From Ga0077560 sp046330435 (GTDB lineage Bacteria; Actinomycetota; Thermoleophilia; Miltoncostaeales; Miltoncostaeaceae): a stretch of 64,000 nucleotides of DNA. The notes beneath the pieces are model-generated. The model did no database searches. It was not told where the DNA came from and saw nothing but the letters and a program-made list of their open reading frames with translations. A program made the translations under genes and the position numbers. Positions within the stretch are counted from its first letter, which is position 1. Each line of letters begins with the position of its first letter. Of the stretch, positions 42,108-49,737 are shown in pieces. The stretch covers positions 1 to 64,000 of the forward strand of contig JAXLST010000007.1 of the NCBI GenBank assembly GCA_046330435.1. The letters are read 5' to 3'.

Positions 42108-42290
42108 GCGCGGCCGGGGCAGGTCTCCTGGCTCCCCGGTGATCTCGCGGAGGTCCGCGCCTTCCCAGGGCTCTCGCCCCAGTGGCCGGCGCCGTGGCGC
42201 CTGCGGTTCCGCTCCCGGGTCACAGTGGCGGGTCCGCGCCGGATTCACACCGGCTTCCCTCTCGCGCGCCCCGGGGGGCGACCACCGACC
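42108..42290 (-). promoter_or_regulatory. Cobalamin (adenosylcobalamin-type) riboswitch
   Basis: Read on the minus strand, the core contains AGGGAAGCCGGTGTGAATCC (42241-42260), then GGACCCGCCACTGTG (42221-42235) and, after a variable arm, GAGCCAGGAGACCTGCC (42118-42134). These are the hallmark conserved blocks of the cobalamin riboswitch in correct order and spacing, including the B12 box region. It lies about 50 nt upstream of the DUF4430 gene on the same strand, so it represses that operon when B12 is plentiful. The outer stem limits are approximate. Confidence 0.95.
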
Positions 42291-42353
42291 GTGGACGGAC
42301 CCTACCCGTCGCCGCGGCGGCGCGTCACCCCCGGGATCCCGGCGGCGGCACGG

Positions 42354-42359
42354 TACCCT
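42354..42359 (+). promoter_or_regulatory. Candidate leaderless -10 hexamer TACCCT
   Basis: GGTACCCT ends 8 nt before GTG 42368. Together with similar sites at 30349 and 35658 it suggests a leaderless promoter class. Confidence 0.4.
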
Positions 42360-42367
42360 GGGGAGCC

Positions 42368-43141
42368 GTGGCAACCCTCGCACCCCCGCGCCCCGTGATG
42401 GGCGCCCTCGATCGCATCGGCACCACCCCCGCCCTCACGTGCGCGGCGATCGTGGGGCTCACCCTGTCGGGCTTCGCGCTGGACCGCATGGTGGGCGTGA
42501 ACGTCCAGCACCTGCTGGGGCTGTGCTGCTGGGTGTTCCTCATCGGCCTGCTGCGGTACGCCACGCCCCTGGAGCGCGTGCAGACCCTGGTGGTCGTCGT
42601 GGTCGCCACCTTCTTCGAGGTGCTCGGCTCGGTGCTGTGGGGCGTGTACGTGTACCGGCACGGGAACCTGCCGATGTTCGTGCCGCCCGGACACGGGATG
42701 GTCTACCTGTTCGGGCTGCGCCTCACCCAGACCGGCTTCATGCGGGCGCACCACCGCACGATGGTGCGCATCGCCCTGGTCTCCGCGGTGGGGTGGGCCG
42801 TCATCGGGCTCACCCTGCTGGAGCGCACCGACGTGGGCGGGGCCTTCGGCGTCGCGGTGCTGAGCTTCTTCCTGCTGCGGGGCCGCGTCCCGCACGTCTA
42901 CGCGGGCGTGTTCTTCTTCGTGGCGTTCCTGGAGCTGTACGGGGTGGCGATGGGGACCTGGGCGTGGAAGCCCGAGATCCCCTTCACCGGTATCCCCAAC
43001 GGGAACCCCCCGTCGGGGATCGCGTCCGGGTACGTGTATTTCGACATGGCCGCGATCGCGCTCGCGCCCTTCGTCCTGGAGGCCGTGCGGTGGCTGCGGG
43101 GCCTCGCCGGCCGGGATCAGGCCGCCGGACCCGCCAGGTAG
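42368..43141 (+). CDS. Polytopic membrane protein of unknown function
   Basis: The 257-residue protein has about seven or eight hydrophobic helices covering residues 20-245. It has a conserved-looking FEVLGSVLWGVYVYRHGNL segment followed by PPGHGMVYLFGL and, near the end, GVAMGTWAWKP and a Pro/Gly-rich extracytoplasmic loop. The alternation of Trp, Glu and His in helices hints at a carrier or enzyme but no family was recognised. GTG 42368 is preferred for the leaderless context; ATG 42398 is an alternative. It is divergent from the B12-riboswitch operon, but the riboswitch faces away from it. Confidence 0.68.
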   Translation: MATLAPPRPVMGALDRIGTTPALTCAAIVGLTLSGFALDRMVGVNVQHLLGLCCWVFLIGLLRYATPLERVQTLVVVVVATFFEVLGSVLWGVYVYRHGNLPMFVPPGHGMVYLFGLRLTQTGFMRAHHRTMVRIALVSAVGWAVIGLTLLERTDVGGAFGVAVLSFFLLRGRVPHVYAGVFFFVAFLELYGVAMGTWAWKPEIPFTGIPNGNPPSGIASGYVYFDMAAIALAPFVLEAVRWLRGLAGRDQAAGPAR

Positions 43142-43377
43142 TCGCGGCACGCCGTCTCGTGGTCCTCGTGGGTCACGCCCGCGAGCGTCACCTCCTGCGG
43201 CCACGCCGGCGGGGCGTGCCCGGCGTCCTCGGGAGGAGCGGTGATCACCGCCTGCCAGCGGACCACGCTCACCCGCCAGCCGACGTCCTCGAAGTCGAGC
43301 TGGAGGTCATGCAACAGGTCCGGCGGGCCGATGATGCGGTAACTGGTCGGTCGCGGGGGGACGGGTTCACTGGTCAC
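43117..43377 (-). CDS. Small hypothetical protein, 86 aa
   Basis: The product contains SYRIIGPPDLLHDLQLDFEDVGWRVSVVRWQAVITAP, an alternating helix-strand pattern, then a mixed C terminus. No signal peptide or motif was recognised. GTG 43377 is the only start near the frame's 5' end. It overlaps the 3' end of the convergent membrane protein gene by 25 bp and is divergent from the gene at 43399 with only about 20 bp between. Function is unknown. Confidence 0.5.
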   Translation of the reverse strand: MTSEPVPPRPTSYRIIGPPDLLHDLQLDFEDVGWRVSVVRWQAVITAPPEDAGHAPPAWPQEVTLAGVTHEDHETACRDYLAGPAA

Positions 43378-43382
43378 GGATG

Positions 43383-43388
43383 TAGAGT
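43383..43388 (+). promoter_or_regulatory. Candidate leaderless -10 hexamer TAGAGT
   Basis: TAGAGT ends 10 nt before GTG 43399, in the narrow gap between two divergent genes, which leaves no room for a leader. Confidence 0.35.
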
Positions 43389-43398
43389 CTGCACGCTC

Positions 43399-43701
43399 GT
43401 GACCGGCGTCGTGTCCATCACCGGGGAGATCGCCCTGCTCTGGCAGGACGTCGACCCCTACGAAGGTGACGTGATCCTCCTCACCCTCGACACGGACGAG
43501 ACGCTCGCCATGAACACCTTCGAGCTCCGCGGGCCCCTGGCCCAGCGGTTCAAGGACGGCGTCCTCGAGGAGGGGATGCGGATCCGCGTGGACTGCCGGA
43601 GCGACGTCGTCGAGATCATCAACTTCGACACCGGGGACACGTCCGACGAGGACGTCGCCGTGGTCGTCGACGTGGTCGTCCTCGACGCCGGGAACGCCTG
43701 A
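43399..43701 (+). CDS. Small acidic hypothetical protein, 100 aa
   Basis: The strongly acidic product is rich in Asp, Val and Glu and has regular strands (VVSITGEIALLWQDV, GDVILLTLDTDETLAM, GMRIRVDCRSDVVEII), suggesting a small beta barrel. No family was recognised. GTG 43399 lies directly after a TANNNT hexamer; GTG 43411 is possible. It precedes tRNA-Gln by 45 bp, where a consensus -10 box lies. Confidence 0.6.
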   Translation: MTGVVSITGEIALLWQDVDPYEGDVILLTLDTDETLAMNTFELRGPLAQRFKDGVLEEGMRIRVDCRSDVVEIINFDTGDTSDEDVAVVVDVVVLDAGNA

Positions 43702-43723
43702 TGCGGCCCCCGGGACCCCTGCC

Positions 43724-43729
43724 TATAAT
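43724..43729 (+). promoter_or_regulatory. Consensus -10 box TATAAT of tRNA-Gln
   Basis: A perfect TATAAT lies 17 nt before the mature tRNA 5' end, in DNA of over 70% GC. A good -35 box was not found. Confidence 0.6.
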
Positions 43730-43746
43730 CGCCACGCCGGTATCGC

Positions 43747-43820
43747 TGGGGCGTAGCCAAGCGGTAAGGCAGCGGGTTTTGGTCCCGCGATCGGGGGTTC
43801 GAATCCTCCCGCCCCAACCA
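43747..43820 (+). tRNA. tRNA-Gln (anticodon TTG)
   Basis: A complete cloverleaf is present. The acceptor arms are TGGGGCG and CGCCCCA, the D arm is GCCAAGCGGTAAGGC, and the anticodon stem GCGGG/CCCGC encloses TTTTGGT (anticodon TTG, reads CAA). The T arm carries TTCGAAT, and discriminator A is followed by an encoded CCA (43818-43820). A consensus -10 box lies upstream, and glmU starts 38 bp downstream, so readthrough into glmU is possible. Confidence 0.96.
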
Positions 43821-43858
43821 GGAACCTCGTTGCCGCCGATCCCCCGGAGCCTCACCAC

Positions 43859-45247
43859 ATGACGCTGGGTGTCGTCGTTCTCGCCGCCGGCCTCGGGACG
43901 CGCATGCGGTCCGCCACCCCCAAGGTGCTGCACCGCATCGCCGGACGTCCCCTCGTCGGATGGGTTCTCGCCGCGCTGGAGGGGGTCGACCCCGCCCACA
44001 CGGTGGTCGTCGTGGGCCACGGGGCCGACGACGTGACCGCGGTCCTGCCCGACGGGGTGGCCACCGCGGTGCAGGAGCAGCAGCTGGGCACCGGCCACGC
44101 CGCGAGCGTCGGCCTGGACGCCCTCGACCCGTCCTGCGACACCGTGCTGCTGCTGTGCGGCGACACGCCGCTGCTGCGGGCGGAGCTCATCACCGAGCTG
44201 GTCGGCATGCACGCCGGCTCCGGCCGCGCCGTGACGATGGTGAGCGCCGACCTTGCGGACGCCGGCGCCTACGGGCGCGTGCTCCGCGACGCCGCGGGCG
44301 AGGTGACCGGCGTGGTGGAGGCGCAGGACGCCACCCCCGAGCAGCTGGAGATCACCGAGATCAACGCCGGCATCTTCGTGTTCGACCGCGCCGCCCTCAC
44401 CTCGGCCCTGGGCCAGGTGGGCTCCAAGAACGCCCAGGGCGAGATGTACCTGCCCGACACCCTGCCCCTGGTGGGCGGCCCCATCGGGGCGCTGCGCAGC
44501 GCCGATCCCGACGTGGTGGCGGGCGTGAACACCCGGGTGGACCTCGCCTCGTGCGAGGCGACGATCCAGGCCCGGCTGCGCGAGGAGCTCATGCTCGGCG
44601 GCGTCACCATGCCCGACCCGTCGGGGGTCTACGTGGACCACGACGTCACGGTGGGGCAGGACACGGTCCTGCTGCCCGGCGTGCACCTGCGGTCCGGCAC
44701 CACGGTCGGCGAGGGCTGCTCCATCGGCCCCGACTGCGTGCTGGAGGCCTGCGTGGTGGGGGACGGCGCCAGCGTCACCGCCGCCCACGCGTTCAGCAGC
44801 GAGATCGGCCCCGGCGCCCAAGTGGGCCCGTTCGCGTACCTGCGGCCCGGCACGCGCCTGGCCGAATCGGGGAAGATCGGCACGTTCGTGGAGACCAAGA
44901 ACGCCCGGATCGGGCGGAAGGCCAAGGTTCCGCACCTGTCCTACATGGGGGACGTCGAGATCGGTGAGGGCTCCAACATCGGGGCCGGCAACATCACCGC
45001 GAACTACGACGGCTTCCGCAAGCACGCCACGAAGATCGGGGCGCGCGTGAAGACCGGCTCGGACTGCGTGTTCGTCGCCCCCGTCACCCTCGGGGACGAC
45101 GTCATGACCGGGGCGGGTTCGATCATCACCGACGACGTGCCGGACGGTGCCCTGGGCATCGCCCGCGCCCGGCAGGCCGTCATCGAAGGGTTCACCGCCA
45201 AGGCGACGGCGAAGGCCAAGGCCGCAAACGACTCCGGGGGGCACTAG
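43859..45247 (+). CDS. glmU: Bifunctional GlcN-1-P acetyltransferase / GlcNAc-1-P uridylyltransferase
   Basis: The 462-residue enzyme has the N-terminal nucleotidyltransferase loop LAAGLGTRMRSATPKVLH and the GTGHA and NAGI-type motifs. A left-handed beta-helix acetyltransferase domain follows from about residue 255, with hexapeptide repeats and the GAGNITANYDGF motif. It makes UDP-GlcNAc for peptidoglycan and other glycans. The order glmU-prs is conserved in many bacteria. The stop is 2 bp before the prs start. Confidence 0.96.
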   Translation: MTLGVVVLAAGLGTRMRSATPKVLHRIAGRPLVGWVLAALEGVDPAHTVVVVGHGADDVTAVLPDGVATAVQEQQLGTGHAASVGLDALDPSCDTVLLLCGDTPLLRAELITELVGMHAGSGRAVTMVSADLADAGAYGRVLRDAAGEVTGVVEAQDATPEQLEITEINAGIFVFDRAALTSALGQVGSKNAQGEMYLPDTLPLVGGPIGALRSADPDVVAGVNTRVDLASCEATIQARLREELMLGGVTMPDPSGVYVDHDVTVGQDTVLLPGVHLRSGTTVGEGCSIGPDCVLEACVVGDGASVTAAHAFSSEIGPGAQVGPFAYLRPGTRLAESGKIGTFVETKNARIGRKAKVPHLSYMGDVEIGEGSNIGAGNITANYDGFRKHATKIGARVKTGSDCVFVAPVTLGDDVMTGAGSIITDDVPDGALGIARARQAVIEGFTAKATAKAKAANDSGGH

Positions 45248-45249
45248 GA

Positions 45250-46242
45250 GTGGGCAGCAGCATCGACCGCGAGGACAGCAAACGCCTGATGGTCTTCTCG
45301 GGCCGGGCGAGCCGGGAGCTGGGCGACAAGATCGCCGACGAGCTCGGCATCGACCTGGGCGAGGTCACCCTCAAGACGTTCGCCAACGGCGAGATCTACG
45401 TGCGCTTCGAGGAGAGCATCCGCGGCGCCGACGTGTTCCTCGTGCAGTCCACCTGCCAGCCCGTCAACGACGCGCTGATGGAGCTCCTCATCATGATCGA
45501 CGCCGCGAAGCTGGCGTCGGCGCACCGCATCAACGCGGTGATCCCCTGGTACGGCTACTCCCGCCAGGACAAGAAGTCCGCCCCGCGCGAGCCCATCACC
45601 GCGAAGCTCATCGCGGAGCTCCTGCAGGCCGCCGGCGTCGACCGGGTCCTCACCATGGACCTCCACGCGGGCCAGGTGCAGGGCTTCTTCCGCATCCCGG
45701 TGGACCACATGACCGCCATCCCGCTCCTGGTGGAGCACTTCAAGGAGCGGCGGGAGCGCGGCGACATGCAGGACATCGTCGTGGTGTCACCCGACGCCGG
45801 CCGGGCCAAGCTCGCCAACCACGTCGCCGAGCAGCTCGGCGCGGACCTGGCGGTGCTCACCAAGCAGCGCCCGGAGCACAACGAGGCGGAGATCACCCTC
45901 CTGGTGGGTGACGTGTCCGGGAAGGACGCGATCCTCATCGACGACATGATCGACACCGCCGGCACGCTGGTCGCCGGTGCCGACACCATCAAGCAGGCGG
46001 GTGCCCGGCGCGTCTTCAGCGCCGCGGTGCACGGCCTGTTCAGCGGCCCCGCCTTCGAGCGCCTCCTGGCGTCGGAGATCGAGGAGGTCGTGGTGACCGA
46101 CACCATCCCGCTGCCCGACGGCGCCCCGCGGGAGCTGGTGAAGGTCGTGAGCGTCTCGAAGATCCTCGCCGACTCCGTGCACAACGTCTTCTGCGACGAG
46201 TCGGTGTCGGAGATCTTCGCCGGGCAGAATCAGCTGTTCTAG
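45250..46242 (+). CDS. prs: Ribose-phosphate pyrophosphokinase
   Basis: The 330-residue enzyme has the ATP-binding FANGEIYVRFEESIRG and YGYSRQDKKSAPREPI segments, DLHAGQVQGFF, SPDAGRAKLAN, and the PRPP loop ILIDDMIDTAGTL. It makes PRPP for nucleotide, His and Trp synthesis. GTG 45250 is right after the glmU stop. The last 4 bp overlap the convergent glycosylase gene. Confidence 0.96.
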   Translation: MGSSIDREDSKRLMVFSGRASRELGDKIADELGIDLGEVTLKTFANGEIYVRFEESIRGADVFLVQSTCQPVNDALMELLIMIDAAKLASAHRINAVIPWYGYSRQDKKSAPREPITAKLIAELLQAAGVDRVLTMDLHAGQVQGFFRIPVDHMTAIPLLVEHFKERRERGDMQDIVVVSPDAGRAKLANHVAEQLGADLAVLTKQRPEHNEAEITLLVGDVSGKDAILIDDMIDTAGTLVAGADTIKQAGARRVFSAAVHGLFSGPAFERLLASEIEEVVVTDTIPLPDGAPRELVKVVSVSKILADSVHNVFCDESVSEIFAGQNQLF

Positions 46243-47030
46243 GCGGACTGGCAGGCCGGACACGCGAACGCGTTCCGGCCCGCCACCGTCCAGCGCTCCA
46301 CCGGGCCGCCGCAGCGCCGGCAGGCGTCCTGCCGGTACACGTACGTCCGGTCCCCGCGGCGCATCCGTGACCGGGCGATCCCGAGTTCCTTTGGATCGGT
46401 CGTGATGATGCGGCCGCGGCGGACGCCGTCGCGCAGCATCTCCCGCACCGTGTCCCACAGGGCGACGACCTCGTCCTCCGAGAGGTCGCGGCCCTCCCGC
46501 GACGGGTGGATGCCGCGGACGAACAGGGACTCCGCCCGGTAGACGTTCCCGACGCCGGCGATCACCGACTGGTCCATCAGCAGCGTCCCGATGGGCGCCC
46601 GGCTGCGCAGGACGCGACGCACGAAGCGCTCGGGGTCGGCATCGTCCCGCAGGGGGTCCGGGCCCAGACGGGCGAGGATGCGTTCCCGGCCGCCCTCGTC
46701 CATGAGCGCGCACGCCGTGGGGCCGGTGAGGTCGATCGCGCCCTCCTCGACGGCCATGCGCAGCCGGGTGGTGGGGCGGGGCTCAGGCGGCGCACCGTCG
46801 TGGCGGCGGAACTTGCCGAACAACCCGAGGTGGACGTGGACGATGTCGCCGGTGTCCCAGCGGTAGAACAGGTGCTTGCCGTGGGCCTCCACGTCGTCCA
46901 GCCGGCGGCCGTCCAGCAGGCGCGCGCCGTCCGCGAACCGGCCCTGCGGGGAGCGGACCTCCACCTCGTGGCCGGCCAGCAGCCCGCGGTGCTCCGCGGC
47001 AGCCCGGTGGATGGTGTGGCCCTCCGGCAC
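46239..47030 (-). CDS. Endonuclease VIII-like DNA glycosylase/AP lyase (Nei family)
   Basis: The 263-residue protein starts MPEGHTIHRAA, with the catalytic Pro2 and Glu3 of the Fpg/Nei family and the GHT form typical of Nei2-type actinobacterial enzymes. The helix-two-turn-helix SVIAGVGNVYRAE and the C-terminal zinc finger (CRRCGG and CPACQ) are intact. It removes oxidised pyrimidines and cleaves the abasic site. A MarR gene lies 1 bp upstream on the same strand, so they may be co-transcribed. Confidence 0.9.
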   Translation of the reverse strand: MPEGHTIHRAAAEHRGLLAGHEVEVRSPQGRFADGARLLDGRRLDDVEAHGKHLFYRWDTGDIVHVHLGLFGKFRRHDGAPPEPRPTTRLRMAVEEGAIDLTGPTACALMDEGGRERILARLGPDPLRDDADPERFVRRVLRSRAPIGTLLMDQSVIAGVGNVYRAESLFVRGIHPSREGRDLSEDEVVALWDTVREMLRDGVRRGRIITTDPKELGIARSRMRRGDRTYVYRQDACRRCGGPVERWTVAGRNAFACPACQSA

Positions 47031-47031
47031 C

Positions 47032-47538
47032 TCAGGCCTCCGCGTCGTCCACGACGGCCGTGGTGGACAGCAGCTTCAGCAGCCGGGCGAGCTCCGACCG
47101 CTGCCGGTCGCTGAGCCCCGCCAGCAGCCGGGCCTCCAGCTCCAGGTGCGACACCATCGCGGTGTCCTGCAGTTCGCGACCCTCGGGGGTGAGCGACACC
47201 AGCACGCTGCGCCGGTCACCCGGGTCGGGCCGGCGTGCCACCAGGCCGCGCTTCTCGAGCTTGTCGAGCCGGTGGGTGACCGTGCCGCTCGAGATCATCA
47301 TCGAGTCGCCGAGGTCGCACGGGTTCATCTCGAACGGGTCGCCGCCGCGGCGCAGCGTCGCCAGGACATCGAACTCGTCGGGGGTGAGGCCGAACCGGCG
47401 CTGGTTGATCCTCAGCGCGTCCTCGATCTGTCGGGTCACGCGGGACAGGCGCCCGATGACCGCCAGGGGGGATGCGTCCAGGTCGGGCCGCTCTCGCGCC
47501 CACTGCCCGAGGATCACATCCACGCGGTCGTCGCCCAT
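47032..47538 (-). CDS. MarR-family transcriptional regulator
   Basis: The 168-residue protein has the MarR winged helix: LTPDEFDVLATLRRGG, SSGTVTHRLDKLEKRGLVARRPDPGDRRSVLVSLTPEG. N- and C-terminal dimerisation helices flank it. Its promoter region holds three related palindromes (47553-47564, 47592-47605, about 47607-47620), so it should regulate itself and the divergent small gene at 47636. The glycosylase gene downstream is probably in the same transcript. The inducer is unknown. Confidence 0.9.
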   Translation of the reverse strand: MGDDRVDVILGQWARERPDLDASPLAVIGRLSRVTRQIEDALRINQRRFGLTPDEFDVLATLRRGGDPFEMNPCDLGDSMMISSGTVTHRLDKLEKRGLVARRPDPGDRRSVLVSLTPEGRELQDTAMVSHLELEARLLAGLSDRQRSELARLLKLLSTTAVVDDAEA

Positions 47539-47552
47539 GCGGGACAGGTTAT

Positions 47553-47620
47553 CTCGACGTCGAGCTTGTCAGGCGGGGCACCCGTCATTACTCTTGACAT
47601 CAAGATAAATGACGTCGAGA
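47553..47620. promoter_or_regulatory. Three MarR-type operator sites
   Basis: CTCGACGTCGAG (47553-47564) is a perfect palindrome. TCTTGACATCAAGA (47592-47605) has perfect 6-bp arms around CA. The third site, TGACGTCGAGA (47610-47620), has one perfect half. The shared form is TCTYGA-NN-TCRAGA. The middle site overlaps TTGACA (47594-47599), a consensus -35 box reading toward the small gene, so binding would block its transcription. Confidence 0.6.
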
Positions 47621-47635
47621 TGAATGGAGGGTCAC

Positions 47636-47815
47636 ATGAACGGACCGCCTCCCCTGCGGGGATACCCCGTCGACCACGGACTGCGCCGCGCCGCAGCCGC
47701 CCGCCGGCCGCGGCGCCCCGGGATCGCCCGGCGCTTCGCGCTGGCGGTCACCCGCCGCGCCGCACCGGCCCGCGCGCCGCGTCGCGAGCCCTGCGCTCCG
47801 GCGGCGTCGCGCTGA
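47636..47815 (+). CDS. Small basic Arg/Ala/Pro-rich peptide, 59 aa
   Basis: ATG 47636 follows GGAGG at 5-nt spacing, a strong site, and lies downstream of a TTGACA-like -35 and the MarR operators. The product MNGPPPLRGYPVDHG... is highly basic (about 16 Arg), with a putative amphipathic helix (GIARRFALAVTRRAA) and one Cys near the C terminus. There is no signal peptide. It may bind nucleic acid or membranes, or be a regulatory micro-protein. Arg/Ala-rich codons are common in GC-rich DNA, so some doubt about coding remains. Confidence 0.5.
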   Translation: MNGPPPLRGYPVDHGLRRAAAARRPRRPGIARRFALAVTRRAAPARAPRREPCAPAASR

Positions 47816-47834
47816 CACCGGGCGGGCCGCCGCT

Positions 47835-48395
47835 TCAACGCCGGCCGCCGAACTCCCAGTCGTGGATCTCGGTGGCCACGGACCACCGGGGCAGGATCCC
47901 CGCCTCCCGCAGCAACTCGGTCGCCGCGTCCCGCGCCGGGGCCTGGACGGCGAGCGCGAGGCCCGCGTCCGCGTCACCCTCGCCGGTGAGGGCGCCGCAC
48001 AGGATGAGCCGCTCCGCGAGGCCCTCGGGCGGCCGCCACGCGGCGGCCCGCCAGTCGCGGACCACCACCAGGAACCTCGGCTCCACCGGCTCACGCGGGA
48101 ACTCCCGCATCGTCCGGCCCAGGAGGTCCCGGTACACCCAGACGTCGTGGGAGTCGTACATCCCCGCCAGGAAGTACGGCTCGTTGGTCACAAACGCCAT
48201 CGCGGCGGTCGCGTCCGGCAGGTCCACCACGTGGAGGCTGCCGGTCCACCCGGCCCGGTCCAAGGTGAGCGTCGGTCCGCGGGCGGTCATGCCGGCGGCG
48301 AACCCGTCCATGTACGCCCAGTGGGCCTCGTTCAGGGCGGCATCATCGGTCTCGCCCGCGCCGGGAGCGGCCCTGCTGAGGACCAGGAAATGCAT
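47835..48395 (-). CDS. YCII-related two-domain protein
   Basis: The 186-residue protein appears to hold two YCII-like ferredoxin-fold units. The first (about 1-92) has MHFLVLSRAAPG, NEAHWAYMDGFAAGM and LPDATAAMAFVTNEPYFLAGMY. The second (about 100-180) has RFLVVVRDW, PEGLAERLILCGA and a tail with the ATELLREAG helix. The conserved His-Asp pair of YCII is visible in the first unit only in part. Function is unknown; members act as small dehydrochlorinase-like or regulatory proteins. It is divergent from rplY. Confidence 0.72.
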   Translation of the reverse strand: MHFLVLSRAAPGAGETDDAALNEAHWAYMDGFAAGMTARGPTLTLDRAGWTGSLHVVDLPDATAAMAFVTNEPYFLAGMYDSHDVWVYRDLLGRTMREFPREPVEPRFLVVVRDWRAAAWRPPEGLAERLILCGALTGEGDADAGLALAVQAPARDAATELLREAGILPRWSVATEIHDWEFGGRR

Positions 48396-48506
48396 GCCAT
48401 GACTCTCGTCGCGATGCCCCGTCCGGGGCAACCGCCGAGGCCGATGCCCTGCGTCGGGTATGATGCCCGGCCGGCCGAACCCTGGATCCGAAGGACGACC
48501 CACCCG

Positions 48507-48947
48507 ATGGCACACCCCACTCTCGACGCAGTCACCCGTACCGAGCGCGGCAACGGGCCCGCCCGCCGCCTCCGCGCGCAGGGGCTCGTGCCCGGCGTCC
48601 TCTACCAGTCGCCCGGTGACTCGATCTCCTTCTCGGTGAACGAGCGCGAGCTGCGCCGCGCCCTCCACGCCGAGGGCGGCCTGGGCGTCGTCGAGCTCGC
48701 GATCGACGGTGGCAAGCGCCAGACCGTCGTGCTCGCAGACCGCCACCGCGACCCGGTGCGCGGCGACTACTGGCACGTCGACTTCCGCCCCGCGGACGCC
48801 GCGCTGATCGCGGAGGCCGTCGAGGCCCAGCACGAGGCCGAGGCCGAGGCCGAGGAGCGCGCCGCCCTGGCCGCCGCCGAGCCCACCTTCGTCGAGCCCG
48901 AGGAGGGCGAGGGCGAGGGCGGCGAGTCCGAGGCGGAGTCCGAGTAA
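48507..48947 (+). CDS. rplY: 50S ribosomal protein L25/general stress protein Ctc, short form
   Basis: The 146-residue protein has the 5S rRNA-binding domain of L25/Ctc (about 1-95; RGNGPARRLRAQGLVPGVLYQ and HPVRGDYWHVDF-like DPVRGDYWHVDF). In place of the usual 100-residue C-terminal domain of Ctc there is a Glu/Ala-rich acidic tail of about 45 residues. ATG 48507 has AAGGA upstream. A candidate -10 box TATGAT lies at 48459-48464. The rplY-pth order is conserved. Confidence 0.9.
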   Translation: MAHPTLDAVTRTERGNGPARRLRAQGLVPGVLYQSPGDSISFSVNERELRRALHAEGGLGVVELAIDGGKRQTVVLADRHRDPVRGDYWHVDFRPADAALIAEAVEAQHEAEAEAEERAALAAAEPTFVEPEEGEGEGGESEAESE

Positions 48948-48961
48948 TCAGGTTCCCGGTC

Positions 48962-48982
48962 GCCCGGCCACACCGGCCGGGC
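48962..48982 (+). terminator. Hairpin between rplY and pth
   Basis: GCCCGGCC-ACACC-GGCCGGGC is a perfect 8-bp stem with a 5-nt loop, 14 bp past the rplY stop and directly before a possible -10 box TACCAT (48983-48988). Confidence 0.45.
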
Positions 48983-49032
48983 TACCATCGATCGCAGGTC
49001 GGCGTTCCACCGTGCGCGGGCCCGTCCACGCA

Positions 49033-49737
49033 ATGAACGCCGACCCGATCAGCCCCTCACCGGACCCCATCCGACTCGTCGTCGGACTGGGCAGCCCAGG
49101 CACGAAGTACGCCGCCGCCACAACGCGGGCCAGATGGTGGTGGAGGAGGCTCGCCCTGCGGCTCGGCGCGTCACCCGCTTCTCGGAGAAGTTCGCCGGCC
49201 GGTGGGCGAGACCCGCGGCCGCGCGGGCCGCTCGCGCTGCTGGTGCCGACCACCTTCATGAGGAACGACTCCGGCCGGTCCGTCGGGCCGGCTGGCCGGG
49301 TCGCTGCGCATCCACCCCGAGCAGGTCCTGGTGGTGCACGACCAGAGGATCGACCTGCCGTTCGGGACCGTGCGGGGCAAGTCCGAGGGCGGCCACGGCA
49401 GCCACAATGGCCTGCGGTCGATCGACCAGGGCTCGGGGCCCGGACGTACGCGCGGGTGCGCGTGGGCGTGGGCCGGCCAGGCCCCGACTTCCGCGGCGAC
49501 GAGGCCGCGTGGGTGCTCCCAGGCCTTCAGCGAGCCGCGGGACGGGGTGCTCGCCCTGCTGGGCGCCGCCCTGCCATGGTGGAGACGGCCCTGAGTCGGG
49601 CATCGACACCGCCATCGCCGCGCCACCACGCGGCGCCTCCGGGCGCGCGGGCCAAGGAACGCGCCGAGCGGCGCGCCGCCGCGCAGGCGGCCGCCGTGAC
49701 CGAGACCGAGGGGGAGGCCGCCGATGGCGCGGAGTGA
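49033..49737 (+). pseudogene. pth: Peptidyl-tRNA hydrolase, broken by multiple apparent indels
   Basis: Segments of Pth are recognisable but fall in different frames. RLVVGLGSPGTKYA starts in the first frame at about 49072, the EKFAGRW part is in another, VPTTFM returns to the first, and VVHDQRIDLPFGTVRGK (about 49331) is in the third. YARVRVGVGRPGPDFRGDEAAW (about 49447) is in the first, AFSEPRDGVLALLGA in the third, and MVETALS in the first. At least five shifts are needed. The conserved catalytic His region is scrambled. As Pth is essential and mfd next door shows the same damage, sequencing or assembly errors are more likely than true decay. Confidence 0.75.

Noticed and set aside
43458..43817. 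Minus-strand open frame starting MGREDSNPRSRDQNP
   Set aside because: This is the well-known spurious peptide read from the antisense strand of a tRNA gene; the tRNA-Gln on the plus strand explains it.
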